Made by a program: the position numbers and the translations under genes
DNA from: Hanstruepera marina
GTDB taxonomy: Bacteria > Bacteroidota > Bacteroidia > Flavobacteriales > Flavobacteriaceae
Length of the DNA: 64,000 nucleotides
Assembly: GCF_019880635.1 (NCBI RefSeq)
Contig: NZ_JAINVX010000002.1
Location: forward strand, 124,001-188,000
Direction: 5' to 3'
Part shown: piece after piece, positions 8,949 through 18,112 of the stretch
Position numbering within the stretch: the stretch's first letter is position 1
Layout of the letters: each line of letters opens with the position of its first letter
Notes under the pieces: model-generated
Told to the model about the DNA's origin: nothing
Seen by the model: the letters and a program-made list of their open reading frames with translations, nothing else
Databases searched by the model: none

Positions 8949-9593
8949 TCAATTAGTGTTCCATTCTGATGGATTGGCATTCCAAGATGCTAAAATGTCT
9001 TGTTCCTTGCTGGATATGTAATTTGTATGCTGGGCTTGTTCTAAAAGCGAATCATAATCGCTTAAGGTTAATAATTGAACGCCAGCTTTTTCAAAATTAT
9101 CTCTTGCTACCTGAAAATCGTAAGAGAAAATAGCGATCATGCCTTTAACATTACCTTTGCTTTCCTGTATGGCCTTAACCGCATTCAAACTGCTTTTTCC
9201 GGTACTAATGAGGTCTTCAACAACAACTATATTTTGACCACTCTCTAGATGACCTTCTATCTGGTTTTGGCGACCATGGCTTTTTGCTTCTGGTCTAACA
9301 TAAATAAAAGGCAGGCCTAAATATTCAGCTACTAACATGCCAATGCCAATTGCTCCGGTTGCGACTCCAGCAATAACATCTGGTTTTCCATATTGTTTTT
9401 CTATTTGCTTGGCCATGGTTTCGCGAATGTAATTACGAATTGGCGGATAGGATAACACAATACGATTGTCGCAATAAATGGGCGATTTCCAACCTGAAGC
9501 CCAAGTAAAAGGGTTTTTAGGTTGTAGTTTGATGGCATTTATTTGAAGTAAAACTTCGGCGGTTTTCCTAGCGGTATGTTTGTTGAAAATCAT
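8949..9593 (-). CDS. pyrE: Orotate phosphoribosyltransferase
   Basis: The 214-residue enzyme has the PRPP-binding motif VVVEDLISTGKS (about residues 120-131), GVATGAIGIG and YVRPEAKSHGRQNQIEG. It converts orotate and PRPP to OMP in pyrimidine synthesis. A -7 promoter element ends only 5 bases before the start codon, so the mRNA may have almost no leader. An SRPBCC gene follows in the same direction. Confidence 0.96.
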   Translation of the reverse strand: MIFNKHTARKTAEVLLQINAIKLQPKNPFTWASGWKSPIYCDNRIVLSYPPIRNYIRETMAKQIEKQYGKPDVIAGVATGAIGIGMLVAEYLGLPFIYVRPEAKSHGRQNQIEGHLESGQNIVVVEDLISTGKSSLNAVKAIQESKGNVKGMIAIFSYDFQVARDNFEKAGVQLLTLSDYDSLLEQAQHTNYISSKEQDILASWNANPSEWNTN

Positions 9594-9598
9594 AGTCG

Positions 9599-9606
9599 CA
9601 AAATTA
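9599..9606 (-). promoter_or_regulatory. Probable -7 element of pyrE, very close to the start codon
   Basis: On the minus strand this reads TAATTTTG, a full match to TAnnTTTG, followed after 5 bases by the pyrE ATG. A TTG lies 24 bases upstream, slightly longer than usual. If used, transcription would start at or next to the ATG. Confidence 0.42.
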
Positions 9607-9665
9607 CACTTTTTTCGCTAATCTGTATTTCAATTTCACAACATTAAATTAAATTTTTTAAAACC

Positions 9666-9695
9666 TTTGTCATCGTTTAAAAATTGATATTTTTA
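9666..9695 (+). promoter_or_regulatory. Promoter of the Nudix hydrolase gene
   Basis: TTTG at 9666-9669, an 18-base spacer and TATTTTTA at 9688-9695 match the Bacteroidota -33/-7 arrangement with one mismatch in the last base of the -7 box. It lies 28 bases before the start codon. Confidence 0.5.
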
Positions 9696-9723
9696 CAAAA
9701 CTTAAACATCATGTACCCAAAAT

Positions 9724-10305
9724 ATGTATAAAGTTTTTGTTAATGATAAGCCCATTATCTTAACGACGAAAGTTAAAAAGGAAAGTGAGTTTGAAAATTA
9801 CCAGCTTAAATCGGTTAATCTTAAAAAGGTAATCAAAGAACTTAATACTACAAATAGAAAAAAGGTATATGTTATTCACCATAACGAAAAAAAACTACTT
9901 AAAAAGTTTCTGAAAAAGTTGCCAAATGTTATTGCTGGTGGCGGCAAGGTATTGAATAAGAAAGGAGAAGTACTTTTTATTTTTAGAAATGGTAAATGGG
10001 ATTTGCCAAAAGGTAAGACCGAAAAAAAAGAACCTATTGAAGCCTCTGCTATACGTGAAGTAGAGGAGGAGACAGGTGTTACGGGTTTGAGAATTACAAA
10101 ACCTTTAGAAACTACCTATCATATATTTAAACGTAATGGTAAATACCGAATTAAAATTACCTATTGGTTTGAAATGTACACTGAATTTGATGGTGAGTTT
10201 ATACCAGAGGTCAATGAAGGTATAACTAAAGTTGCATGGCTTAATAATAAAGAAATGAAAAAAGCCATGAAAAACTCTTACGCTAATATTAAGTCTTTGG
10301 TTTAG
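9724..10305 (+). CDS. Nudix hydrolase
   Basis: The 193-residue protein has a lysine-rich N-terminal region (about residues 1-75) and a Nudix domain with the box GKTEKKEPIEASAIREVEEE preceded by GKWDLPKGK. Nudix enzymes cleave nucleoside diphosphates linked to another moiety; the substrate cannot be read from the sequence. An ATG 13 bases upstream is out of frame and stops at once, so ATG 9724 is preferred. Confidence 0.9.
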   Translation: MYKVFVNDKPIILTTKVKKESEFENYQLKSVNLKKVIKELNTTNRKKVYVIHHNEKKLLKKFLKKLPNVIAGGGKVLNKKGEVLFIFRNGKWDLPKGKTEKKEPIEASAIREVEEETGVTGLRITKPLETTYHIFKRNGKYRIKITYWFEMYTEFDGEFIPEVNEGITKVAWLNNKEMKKAMKNSYANIKSLV

Positions 10306-10319
10306 CTTAAATTGATTGT

Positions 10320-10346
10320 TGTTGTAAGGCTGATTTACAACACGTT
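10320..10346 (+). terminator. Possible terminator after the Nudix gene
   Basis: An 8-bp stem (TGTTGTAA at 10320-10327 and TTACAACA at 10335-10342) with a 7-base loop is followed by CGTTTT. The T run is weak. Confidence 0.4.
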
Positions 10347-12578
10347 TTAAATATAATAATCAGATAATTTTACTAGTAATTGTTCAGGTTTATAGGGTTT
10401 GGGTATAACAGCATTCATGCCAGACTCGATGCATTTATCGAGTTCAGATTTTACAATGTTTGCAGTCATGGCCAATATTGGTATGTGTTTAGTTACATTA
10501 TTGCTTGATTCTATTTTACGAATTTCAATAGTAGCTTCAATACCATTTAAAACAGGCATATGCATATCCATTAATATGATGTCAAAAGTATTTAATTTGA
10601 AAAGCTCTAAAACTTCTTGCCCATTTTTAGCTTTTTTTAAAGTGAAATTTTTAATAAAATAGTTTAAGTCATCTTCAATTACCATAGTATTGAATTCGTC
10701 ATCTTCTGCAAGTAGAATCTTTATGCCTTTTAGTTTTAACCCTATTTTCAAAAGTTCAGATTCTGTAAGGATTGCCTTGTCTATGTTATCAGAAAGTTGA
10801 TTGATTAATGGCAGGGTAAAACAAAATTTACTGCCTTTGTCTAATTCACTTTCTGCCCATATTTCACCACCCTGTAATTCCACTAGTTTTTTTGAAATAC
10901 TTAATCCTAGGCCAGTTCCTTTAAATATTTGGGATTTTGATTTTTCGCCTTGTTCAAACGAATTAAATATTGTTTTTATCATATCTTCAGATATTCCTAT
11001 TCCAGTATCCGAAACACAAAATAGGATATCGTTAGCTTTTTTTAATGAACAACTAATAAGTATTGAGCCTTGTTCAGTAAATTTTATAGAGTTTCCAACC
11101 AGATTAATTAGAATTTGATTTAACCTCAAGGAATCCCCAACAATCGCGTCAGGAACATTAGGGGCTATATTAGCGGTTACTTGAAGGCCTTTGTCTTTTG
11201 CTCTATATTGCAAGGTTTTGATTACGCTATCTATAACTGCTTTAGGATCCATTAAAACATGCTGTATTTCTAATTTTCCCGATTCTATTTTTGATAAGTC
11301 GAGAATATCATCCAACAAAACCAGAAGATTATCAGAGCTGGTTCTCATAGCTTCTAAATAAGGTGCTTGTTCTTTAAGGTGAGTGTTTCGTAGAAGGCTA
11401 CCAGTCATGCCGGAAATAGCATGCATAGGGGTTCGAATCTCATGACTCATATTGGCTAAAAACTGTTCTTTATATTTTTCTGACTGTTCTGCACGCGCTT
11501 TTTCTTGAGCAATGATTGTGTTTTGTCTTCTAATAAGTTTTAAACGATTGAAAATATAAATTAATCCTATGATTAAGATTATTAAACTACCAGAAATTAT
11601 CCAAATTATCAGACGCTGATTAGCTAATTTTTCAGTATTTATGGCTTCTTTTATGCGAGTTAATTCCTTTTGCCTTTGCAAGTTGTAGTTACCTATTTTT
11701 TGAGCAGTTTTATAGGAGTTATGCTTCTCGCTAATTTTATAATATTCATTAAAATGGTAATAGGCCTGTTCAAAATCATTTAATGCAGCATAACTTTTTC
11801 TTAAGCTTTGATGAGCATTGGCTCTATCAGCCATATGACCAGAACTTACAACTGCATTATAAGTCTTTTTCGCATAAATTAATGCTGAATCAGGCTTGTT
11901 CAATTTTAAATACGCCTCTGACATATTATTGTAAGTGGTTCGCACAAAATTGTTACTGAGTCTTAGGCATATATTTCCATATCTTATGGTTTCGGTATAA
12001 TTTTCTTGAATAAGTGCCATCCAGGCTTTAGTTTCATATTGAGCCGCAAGGAATTCAGTATCGTTTTGAGATATTGCCCATTCTTGTATGTGTTGGAATA
12101 TAGAATCTGATTTTTGTTTATTACCTAAATCATTTTCTAATATGGCAAGCCTTATTAAATGGGTTTTAGCTTGTTTTATATCCTGATCGTTATTGGCTGC
12201 TTGAATAGCTTTTTTTATATATACGATGCTCTCTTCGGTTTCTTCCTGACTTTGTAATAACCAACTTATATTGTCAAATAACTTGGATTTTAATTTGTTT
12301 GAAACATGAATTTGCGGATTTTCTTCAATTAAATCCTCAAGGTTTTTCGCATCGAAATAGCTAGATGTAAAATCTTGAAAGCTCCCTAATTTATGATATA
12401 ATATATCATTTAAAATGTGTATTTCGGATTGGATATCTCCATTAGCTCTAACGTTTTGTAATTCACTTTCCAGTCTTTCAAACTCAAGTAAATTAGCATT
12501 CTGTAATGAGTCTTGATCATGTTGTCCAAAAGCCAATATAGATAATAATAATACAAATAGAGTTATGGTGTATCTCAT
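10347..12578 (-). CDS. Hybrid sensor histidine kinase with periplasmic TPR domain and C-terminal receiver
   Basis: The 743-residue protein has a signal peptide (to about residue 18), a periplasmic TPR-like helical region to about 320, one membrane helix (LIIWIISGSLIILIIGLIYIF), a short coiled coil, a HisKA domain with the phospho-acceptor motif HEIRTPMHAISGM, an HATPase domain with DTGIGIS and GTGLGLSISKKLV, and a receiver domain near the C-terminus (LLAEDDEFN, phospho-Asp in IILMDMHMPVLNG). The start overlaps the LytTR regulator stop by 4 bases. With the separate Hpt protein upstream it should form a His-Asp-His-Asp relay. The signal sensed is unknown. Confidence 0.93.
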   Translation of the reverse strand: MRYTITLFVLLLSILAFGQHDQDSLQNANLLEFERLESELQNVRANGDIQSEIHILNDILYHKLGSFQDFTSSYFDAKNLEDLIEENPQIHVSNKLKSKLFDNISWLLQSQEETEESIVYIKKAIQAANNDQDIKQAKTHLIRLAILENDLGNKQKSDSIFQHIQEWAISQNDTEFLAAQYETKAWMALIQENYTETIRYGNICLRLSNNFVRTTYNNMSEAYLKLNKPDSALIYAKKTYNAVVSSGHMADRANAHQSLRKSYAALNDFEQAYYHFNEYYKISEKHNSYKTAQKIGNYNLQRQKELTRIKEAINTEKLANQRLIIWIISGSLIILIIGLIYIFNRLKLIRRQNTIIAQEKARAEQSEKYKEQFLANMSHEIRTPMHAISGMTGSLLRNTHLKEQAPYLEAMRTSSDNLLVLLDDILDLSKIESGKLEIQHVLMDPKAVIDSVIKTLQYRAKDKGLQVTANIAPNVPDAIVGDSLRLNQILINLVGNSIKFTEQGSILISCSLKKANDILFCVSDTGIGISEDMIKTIFNSFEQGEKSKSQIFKGTGLGLSISKKLVELQGGEIWAESELDKGSKFCFTLPLINQLSDNIDKAILTESELLKIGLKLKGIKILLAEDDEFNTMVIEDDLNYFIKNFTLKKAKNGQEVLELFKLNTFDIILMDMHMPVLNGIEATIEIRKIESSNNVTKHIPILAMTANIVKSELDKCIESGMNAVIPKPYKPEQLLVKLSDYYI

Positions 12579-13351
12579 ATTACTACATTATTGAACCAAT
12601 TTTTAAAAGTGTCTTTTTTTCGTCTAGAAATTGGAATTTTCATACCATTTGATAAAAATAGTGTAGAGCCGTTGGGGTTTTCTGTAATATGCAACTTATT
12701 AATTAAATACGATTTATGACATCTAAAAAAGCCTTTGTCTTCCAGTAACTCCTCCAGATTACTTAACGTTTTTGACACTAATTCTTTCTTGCTGTTTACC
12801 ATATTGATGTAGCTATAATTCCGTTCGCCTTCTATATTAATAATGTCTTTTAATTGTATATGTAATTCACCTTGCTGGGTTTTTAAAATTAAAATTTGAT
12901 CGCTTGCTTGTTTTAACTTCAAATTTTGTAGAGCAACCGGAACATTATTTGATTTTTGATTCTTCTTAAAACGAAGTATGGCATTTTTTAATTCTTCTAA
13001 ATCAAATGGTTTCAACAAATAATCCAAAGCATTGAATCTGATTGCTTTAATTGCATAATGCTTGTATGATGTAATAAAAATCGTTTTAAATGTAATGGCA
13101 TCCAATTTGGAAAGCATCTCGAATCCAGTCATATCAGTCATTTCGACATCTAAAAAAACTAAGTTAGGTTTTAATTGTTGGATTTTAAGGATACCTTCTT
13201 GACCATTATTCCCTAAACCCAGAATCTGAATTTCGGGGAAATATTGATTGAGTTTATCCTTTAATAAATCTTGAATAAAAGGATCATCATCAATAATGAT
13301 ACATTTTATGGGTTTGGATGTTGATTTCAGGTTACTCAAAATGTGTTTCAA
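12575..13351 (-). CDS. LytTR-family DNA-binding response regulator
   Basis: The 258-residue protein has an N-terminal receiver domain (IIDDDPFIQD acidic pocket, phospho-Asp in LVFLDVEMTDMTG, conserved Lys in LLKPFDLEELK) and a C-terminal LytTR DNA-binding domain (residues about 150-255, with GERNYSYI and FFRCHKSYLINKLHI). It is the transcriptional output of the adjacent kinase. Its start lies 20 bases inside the Hpt gene and its end overlaps the kinase start by 4 bases. Confidence 0.94.
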   Translation of the reverse strand: MKHILSNLKSTSKPIKCIIIDDDPFIQDLLKDKLNQYFPEIQILGLGNNGQEGILKIQQLKPNLVFLDVEMTDMTGFEMLSKLDAITFKTIFITSYKHYAIKAIRFNALDYLLKPFDLEELKNAILRFKKNQKSNNVPVALQNLKLKQASDQILILKTQQGELHIQLKDIINIEGERNYSYINMVNSKKELVSKTLSNLEELLEDKGFFRCHKSYLINKLHITENPNGSTLFLSNGMKIPISRRKKDTFKNWFNNVVI

Positions 13352-13697
13352 TAATTTGTGATACCTCTTTTGTTGCTCCTTCTAATTTATAAATTATATC
13401 GTTGCCAAGAGCTTCCAGTTCAATAAAAGGTATGGTTTCATACTCAAACTCAAGTCTTTGTATAGGTGTAATAATGTCTTGAATACCAAAGAATTGTAGT
13501 TGAGGACTCATTTTATGAAGTATTTGGCGAATTTGTCTACGGTCATCTTGATTTAAGGCCTTTTTAAGTTGTTGTAAGCGCTCTGGAATGAGTTCTTGAA
13601 ATTGATTCAGGTATTTTAACATTCTATCTGAATTACCTCTTGATATGGAAACTAAATTATCAAGATTGATAAAATGTGTATTTCGTTCTAAATTCAT
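13332..13697 (-). CDS. Hpt domain phosphotransfer protein
   Basis: This 121-residue all-helical protein contains the Hpt motif IRQILHKMSPQLQFFG; His61 is the expected phosphorylation site (HKM.. followed by a small-residue/FFG stretch). It is the first gene of the three-gene phosphorelay operon and should shuttle phosphate between the kinase's own receiver and the LytTR regulator. A 20-base overlap with the regulator gene suggests coupled translation. Confidence 0.88.
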   Translation of the reverse strand: MNLERNTHFINLDNLVSISRGNSDRMLKYLNQFQELIPERLQQLKKALNQDDRRQIRQILHKMSPQLQFFGIQDIITPIQRLEFEYETIPFIELEALGNDIIYKLEGATKEVSQIIETHFE

Positions 13698-13773
13698 TGC
13701 TATTAATTTCTTTGGCGGAATGTAGATTAAAGATACGGTAATTATTAATACTCTATTGATTAACTAATCCAAT

Positions 13774-13807
13774 GGTTTATCAAGTGGTTTTTTCCGTTTG
13801 ATAAACC
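13774..13807. repeat. 10-bp inverted repeat between the phosphorelay operon and the lipoprotein gene
   Basis: GGTTTATCAA at 13774-13783 and TTGATAAACC at 13798-13807 are perfect inverted copies separated by 14 bases. A second palindrome, TTGTACAA, follows at 13810-13817. The 247-base divergent gap holds no ORF. It could be a regulator site or a transcript hairpin; nothing in the sequence decides this. Confidence 0.5.
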
Positions 13808-13944
13808 GGTTGTACAAATGCTGTGTTGTTGGATAAAAAGAAATAGGATGGCAATTTTTGATGAATTAATATTGGTTTCAGATTTAGAAATGTAAATGCT
13901 AAATCAACTAATTAATTAATCTATTAATCTAAAATCAACCAATT

Positions 13945-14598
13945 ATGAAGAATTCAATTTTAATTATCGCATTAGCACTATTTGCTTTTAGTTGTAATAC
14001 CGAAGAAATTTCAGAGCCAATTGAACAGAATGTTACTTTAGAAAACTCAAGAAGTTTATCTGAAACAATTGAAATACTCCAATCAAGCCCTGAATTCAGA
14101 GAATTTATTAACTCAAGACAATACCAACGAAACAATGGTAATGGTATAATGTTATTGCAAGACGGTTATAATTTGTCTTATGCAGCCAATACAGGCGAGA
14201 GTCTTTATATTATTGGTGGTTTAGGAAGCATAGAGGCTATGCCAAATGGAAGAGCACGATTTTCAATTCACACTAATTCGCCATCGGCAGCTATAATCAG
14301 TTTCCCTTCTTTTGAAACGGCATATTCAAGTGACTGTGTAGAAGGGCAATTAGGAACCTTTAATTATAATTTTATTAGTGAGTATGTAGTTGAAGTGTTT
14401 GAGCCAATACCTGGTCTTGTATTTACATTTTATATACCTACAGGAGAAAATGCTTCCAACGAAACCGCTAATGGGCATTGTCGTATTAGTGATGCGCAAC
14501 CAATGTTTGATGAAAACTTTGAGTTTACGGGTTGTACAGAGGCTACCGAATATAAAACTATGCGTATAAGTCCAAACTCTGGTATATCAGTAGAATAA
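13945..14598 (+). CDS. Hypothetical lipoprotein
   Basis: This 217-residue protein starts with a lipoprotein signal (hydrophobic stretch then LFAFSC, Cys17 as lipidation site) and an acidic linker, followed by a beta-rich domain with four further cysteines (SSDCVEG, NGHCRI, FTGCTE). I recognise no family. It is divergent from the phosphorelay operon and has its own terminator. Being secreted and next to a LytTR regulator, it could be a target of that system, which is inference only. Confidence 0.75.
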   Translation: MKNSILIIALALFAFSCNTEEISEPIEQNVTLENSRSLSETIEILQSSPEFREFINSRQYQRNNGNGIMLLQDGYNLSYAANTGESLYIIGGLGSIEAMPNGRARFSIHTNSPSAAIISFPSFETAYSSDCVEGQLGTFNYNFISEYVVEVFEPIPGLVFTFYIPTGENASNETANGHCRISDAQPMFDENFEFTGCTEATEYKTMRISPNSGISVE

Positions 14599-14636
14599 TA
14601 CTTTTCTAATTAACCAACCATTTTTTAGTTAAGAAG

Positions 14637-14664
14637 AAGCACCTCATTTTGTGAGGTGTTTTTT
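14637..14664 (+). terminator. Rho-independent terminator of the lipoprotein gene
   Basis: The stem CACCTCA (14640-14646) / TGAGGTG (14652-14658) with loop TTTTG is followed by six T. The T run touches the stop codon of the convergent peptidase gene. Confidence 0.8.
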
Positions 14665-16390
14665 ATTTTGCACGATAAACGGGATATTGCAAGTGGGCTT
14701 TTTCGTAATGATTGGAGCGCTCAAAAATCCAGTTGAGTTGTGCGTACCAATTAGCAGCAAATTGCGCGTCTGCTTCTTTCTTTTTTTTAAATTCTGCCTT
14801 TAGATCAGGATTGGTATTCAGTAATTCCAACGCTTCATCTTCAAATACGTAAGGCGAAAACCCTTCTTTTTGTTGCAAGATAGTATCGAAGAAGTTCCAA
14901 TTAAAAAACGAATCGGGAGCTAGCGGTTCCAATGTTTCCAATAAATAGCGTTTTCCTAATTGATCAGTTGAAATTAAGTAATCGCCTTTTCTGAAGGTTA
15001 TTTTTTCTTCTGATGAATTGACTTGTGTGTTATAATGCATGTAATGTCCTTCATAAGCAGACTTTCGCGTTTCAAAATTTGAAATTCTATACGATTCAAC
15101 AAAAATGATTGTATCCTTTTTAAATTGTTTCATTTCAATACGGTTCAACTTTAATAAGTCAATCACATCATGCCAGCCTTGAGGAACAATATAGGCTTTA
15201 GGCACGGTAGTTTCAATGCTGGGTTTGAAATAGTTTTTGTAAACCACATCTTTGGTGAATGGTTTTTTACGATCATATTTCAAACGGTTGCTACCAGTAA
15301 TGTCACTTTTAATAAATTCGCCTTCGTAGCCTTTAAACTGTAAAGTGCTGGTTTGGCTTTCGTCAACTTCCCAATCCAAAGTGTATTTTTCACCTACATT
15401 AAAAACATTTTGAGCACTTTTTCTAATCAATCCAATTTCTTCATAATTTTCTTCAATAATTTCAATCATGCTTATCATCAATTCATAAGTCCCTTCAACA
15501 CGTTGTTTGTAGGGTTTAAGCATGTGCGTTTCTACCATCATGCCTAGTGTGTTCCAGAGCGTTGTATAACCTGTTGAATATCGTGGGTAATCCATAAACT
15601 GGCTAAAGCCTTTTTCGGGCACTTGATTGAATACATTTACATAAGGTGTAATATCCCAGTCTTTTTTGGCGAGTTTGTTTTCCAATTCTGGCATCATTTC
15701 AGTATGAAGGTAATTGCCTAATGAGCCGCCTAATTTGTTATGCTGGGTAAATAAATGGGTTAGCGTGTATTGATAATCAGCGCCATTGCTTACGTGGTTA
15801 TCTATAAATACATCGGGTTTTATTAAATGAAAAATTTGAGCAAAGGCTTTGGCATTTTCGGTGTCACATTTTATAAAATCTCGATTTAAATCATAGTTTC
15901 TGGCATTGCCTCTAAAACCGTATTCCTTGGGGCCGTTTTGGTTGGCGCGTGTTCCAGAATTCCGGTTTAAACTACCACCAATATTATAGATTGGAATGGT
16001 TGCCAAAACCGTATGCTTTGGCATGTTAATTTTTCCTTGAACAATATCGCGATAGAGCATCATTGTGGCATCAATACCATCACTTTCACCTGGATGAATC
16101 CCATTGTTTATCAATAAAATACGTTTGTCAGTTTGCCTTATGTTGTCAAAATCAAATACTTTATCAGGATTTAAGGTGATTAGGTGTAAGGGTTCGCCGG
16201 AATCGGTTTTCCCAATAGTTTGAATAGAAATTTCCGGATAGGTTTTGGCTAAACTTTCATAATAAGCAATGGTTTGGTAATAAGTAGCTGTTTCGGTGCC
16301 ATTACTTTTTTCAAAGGCGGTCGTAAAATTTTGAGCTATAACATTTTGAAACAGTGTGAAAAGCATTAGGAAAACAAATAATCTATTCAT
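14663..16390 (-). CDS. M14 family zinc carboxypeptidase, secreted
   Basis: The 575-residue protein has a signal peptide (to about residue 19, FQNVIAQ) and a carboxypeptidase domain. The zinc-binding His-Glu pair is in NNGIHPGESDG, and a second zinc His is in DNHVSNGADYQYT. The conserved NYDLNRDFIK segment precedes it. The family removes C-terminal residues from peptides outside the cytoplasm. The C-terminal third looks beta-rich and of unknown role. It is divergent from the SulP gene. Confidence 0.88.
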   Translation of the reverse strand: MNRLFVFLMLFTLFQNVIAQNFTTAFEKSNGTETATYYQTIAYYESLAKTYPEISIQTIGKTDSGEPLHLITLNPDKVFDFDNIRQTDKRILLINNGIHPGESDGIDATMMLYRDIVQGKINMPKHTVLATIPIYNIGGSLNRNSGTRANQNGPKEYGFRGNARNYDLNRDFIKCDTENAKAFAQIFHLIKPDVFIDNHVSNGADYQYTLTHLFTQHNKLGGSLGNYLHTEMMPELENKLAKKDWDITPYVNVFNQVPEKGFSQFMDYPRYSTGYTTLWNTLGMMVETHMLKPYKQRVEGTYELMISMIEIIEENYEEIGLIRKSAQNVFNVGEKYTLDWEVDESQTSTLQFKGYEGEFIKSDITGSNRLKYDRKKPFTKDVVYKNYFKPSIETTVPKAYIVPQGWHDVIDLLKLNRIEMKQFKKDTIIFVESYRISNFETRKSAYEGHYMHYNTQVNSSEEKITFRKGDYLISTDQLGKRYLLETLEPLAPDSFFNWNFFDTILQQKEGFSPYVFEDEALELLNTNPDLKAEFKKKKEADAQFAANWYAQLNWIFERSNHYEKAHLQYPVYRAK

Positions 16391-16439
16391 AAAGGCGAGT
16401 TTTAAACCATAAACTTAATCAAATTCTAACAATATAAAC

Positions 16440-16469
16440 TTGTGCTTCTTGAGATTAACCGTATTTTTG
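16440..16469 (+). promoter_or_regulatory. Consensus promoter of the SulP gene
   Basis: TTG at 16440-16442, a 19-base spacer and TATTTTTG at 16462-16469 match the Bacteroidota sigma-factor consensus exactly. The site shows that the upstream GTG at 16442 lies in the promoter and that translation starts at ATG 16490. Confidence 0.78.
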
Positions 16470-16489
16470 CAGCTTGTAAAACGACCATC

Positions 16490-18112
16490 ATGACAGAGTT
16501 TATTAGAAGACGAGCAGCTAATGCTAAAAATGATATTTTATCAGGTTTAACCGTTGCATTGGCTTTAGTCCCGGAAGCCGTTGCATTTGCTTTTGTAGCA
16601 GGCGTAGATCCTTTGGTTGGGTTATATGCAGCTTTTATGATTGGGTTGATTACCTCTATTTTTGGTGGCCGTCCTGGCATGATTAGTGGTGCCACAGGAG
16701 CTTTGGCAGTTGTTATGGTAAGTTTGGTAGCTGAAGGGAATGCCATGGGAGCAGCTGGTGAACAGCTTGGATTGTATTATTTGTTTGCAACGGTTATTCT
16801 TATGGGAATCATACAAATGCTAGCCGGTGTTTTTAAACTCGGGAAATTTGTACGATTAATTCCACATCCCGTAATGATGGGTTTTGTCAATGGTTTGGCT
16901 ATTGTGATTTTCTTGTCGCAGTTGGGTATGTTTATGACTGTTGAAGGAGGTAAAGAAGTTTGGTTATCTGGAATCGAATTATGGACTATGATTGGACTGG
17001 TAGCATTAACCATGGGAATTATGTTTGGTTTACCAAAACTGACTAAAAAATTACCTGAAGCTTTGCTGGCTATTTTAGTTGTTTCAGCCATTGTGATTTT
17101 TGGAAATTTGGATGTGGCAACCGTTGGAAGCTTTATTCGTGAAGGTGGTGGAGAAGGCCTAAAAGGTGGTTTGCCACAGTTTCAATTTGATATCTTTAAC
17201 AAAGTGCCATTCACTTGGCAAACGCTTAAATTTATTGGCCCTTATGCTTTGATTTTAGCTGCAATTGGATTGATAGAATCTTTAATGACCTTGAACTTAA
17301 TTGATGAATTGACCGAAACCCGAGGGAATACCAATCGGGAATGTTTGGCACAAGGTGGTGCCAATATTGTAACTGGTCTTTTTGGTGGTATGGGAGGTTG
17401 TGCTATGATTGGGCAATCTATTATCAATATTAAAGGAGGTGGTCGTACAAGACTATCGGGTGTTGTAGCGGCTCTTGCATTATTGATGTTTATTTTATTT
17501 GCTTCTGGTTTAATCGAACAAGTGCCTATTGCTGCCTTGGTAGGTGTCATGTTTATGGTAGTCATTGGAACCTTTGCATGGTCTAGTTTCAGAATTATGA
17601 ATAAGATTCCAAAATCTGATTTGTTTGTCTTGATTTTGGTTTCTGGATTAACCGTTTTATTCGATTTAGCCATTGCCGTTATTGCGGGTGTTATTGTAAG
17701 TGCCTTGGTATTCTCTTGGGAAAATGCCAAACGTATCCGTGCACGTAAACGTTTTAAGGAAGATGGCACTAAAGTTTATGAAATTTGGGGGCCGTTATTC
17801 TTTGGTTCGATAAAAGCATTTAATGAAAAGTTTGATGTTAAAAACGATCCTGAAAATGTTGAAATAGATTTTGTGGAATCACGAGTAAGTGACCATTCGG
17901 CTTTGGAAGCTATTTTTAATTTGGTTGAAAAATATGAAGCCGAAGGTAAAATCATTAAGCTGAAACACTTAAGTGAAGACTGTAAAATCTTATTGTATAA
18001 GGCGAGTCCTAAATTCAGAGAAGTTATTATTGAAGATATTGACGATCCACGCTATCATTTGGCTGCCAACCCGGAAGAGTTTCCGAAACCACTTTCAGAA
18101 TATAAATTCTAA
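16490..18112 (+). CDS. SulP family inorganic anion transporter
   Basis: From ATG 16490 the protein has 540 residues, begins MTEFIRRRAANAKND and has 10 or more membrane helices. The SulP signature regions DILSGLTVALALVPEAVAFA and GRPGMISGATGALAVV are near the N-terminus, and a cytoplasmic STAS domain occupies the last 120 residues or so (from IWGPLFFGSI). SulP proteins carry sulfate, bicarbonate or other anions; which one cannot be told. A longer reading from GTG 16442 is rejected because that codon is part of the promoter. It overlaps the convergent lipoprotein gene by 4 bases. Confidence 0.92.
   Translation: MTEFIRRRAANAKNDILSGLTVALALVPEAVAFAFVAGVDPLVGLYAAFMIGLITSIFGGRPGMISGATGALAVVMVSLVAEGNAMGAAGEQLGLYYLFATVILMGIIQMLAGVFKLGKFVRLIPHPVMMGFVNGLAIVIFLSQLGMFMTVEGGKEVWLSGIELWTMIGLVALTMGIMFGLPKLTKKLPEALLAILVVSAIVIFGNLDVATVGSFIREGGGEGLKGGLPQFQFDIFNKVPFTWQTLKFIGPYALILAAIGLIESLMTLNLIDELTETRGNTNRECLAQGGANIVTGLFGGMGGCAMIGQSIINIKGGGRTRLSGVVAALALLMFILFASGLIEQVPIAALVGVMFMVVIGTFAWSSFRIMNKIPKSDLFVLILVSGLTVLFDLAIAVIAGVIVSALVFSWENAKRIRARKRFKEDGTKVYEIWGPLFFGSIKAFNEKFDVKNDPENVEIDFVESRVSDHSALEAIFNLVEKYEAEGKIIKLKHLSEDCKILLYKASPKFREVIIEDIDDPRYHLAANPEEFPKPLSEYKF

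Noticed and set aside
11430-11440. GGTTCGAATCT resembling a tRNA T-arm
   Set aside because: It lies in the histidine kinase HisKA region (HEIRTPM codons) and no acceptor or anticodon arm can be built around it.
17242-17769. Open frame opposite the SulP gene
   Set aside because: Antisense shadow of a conserved transporter with no motif of its own.
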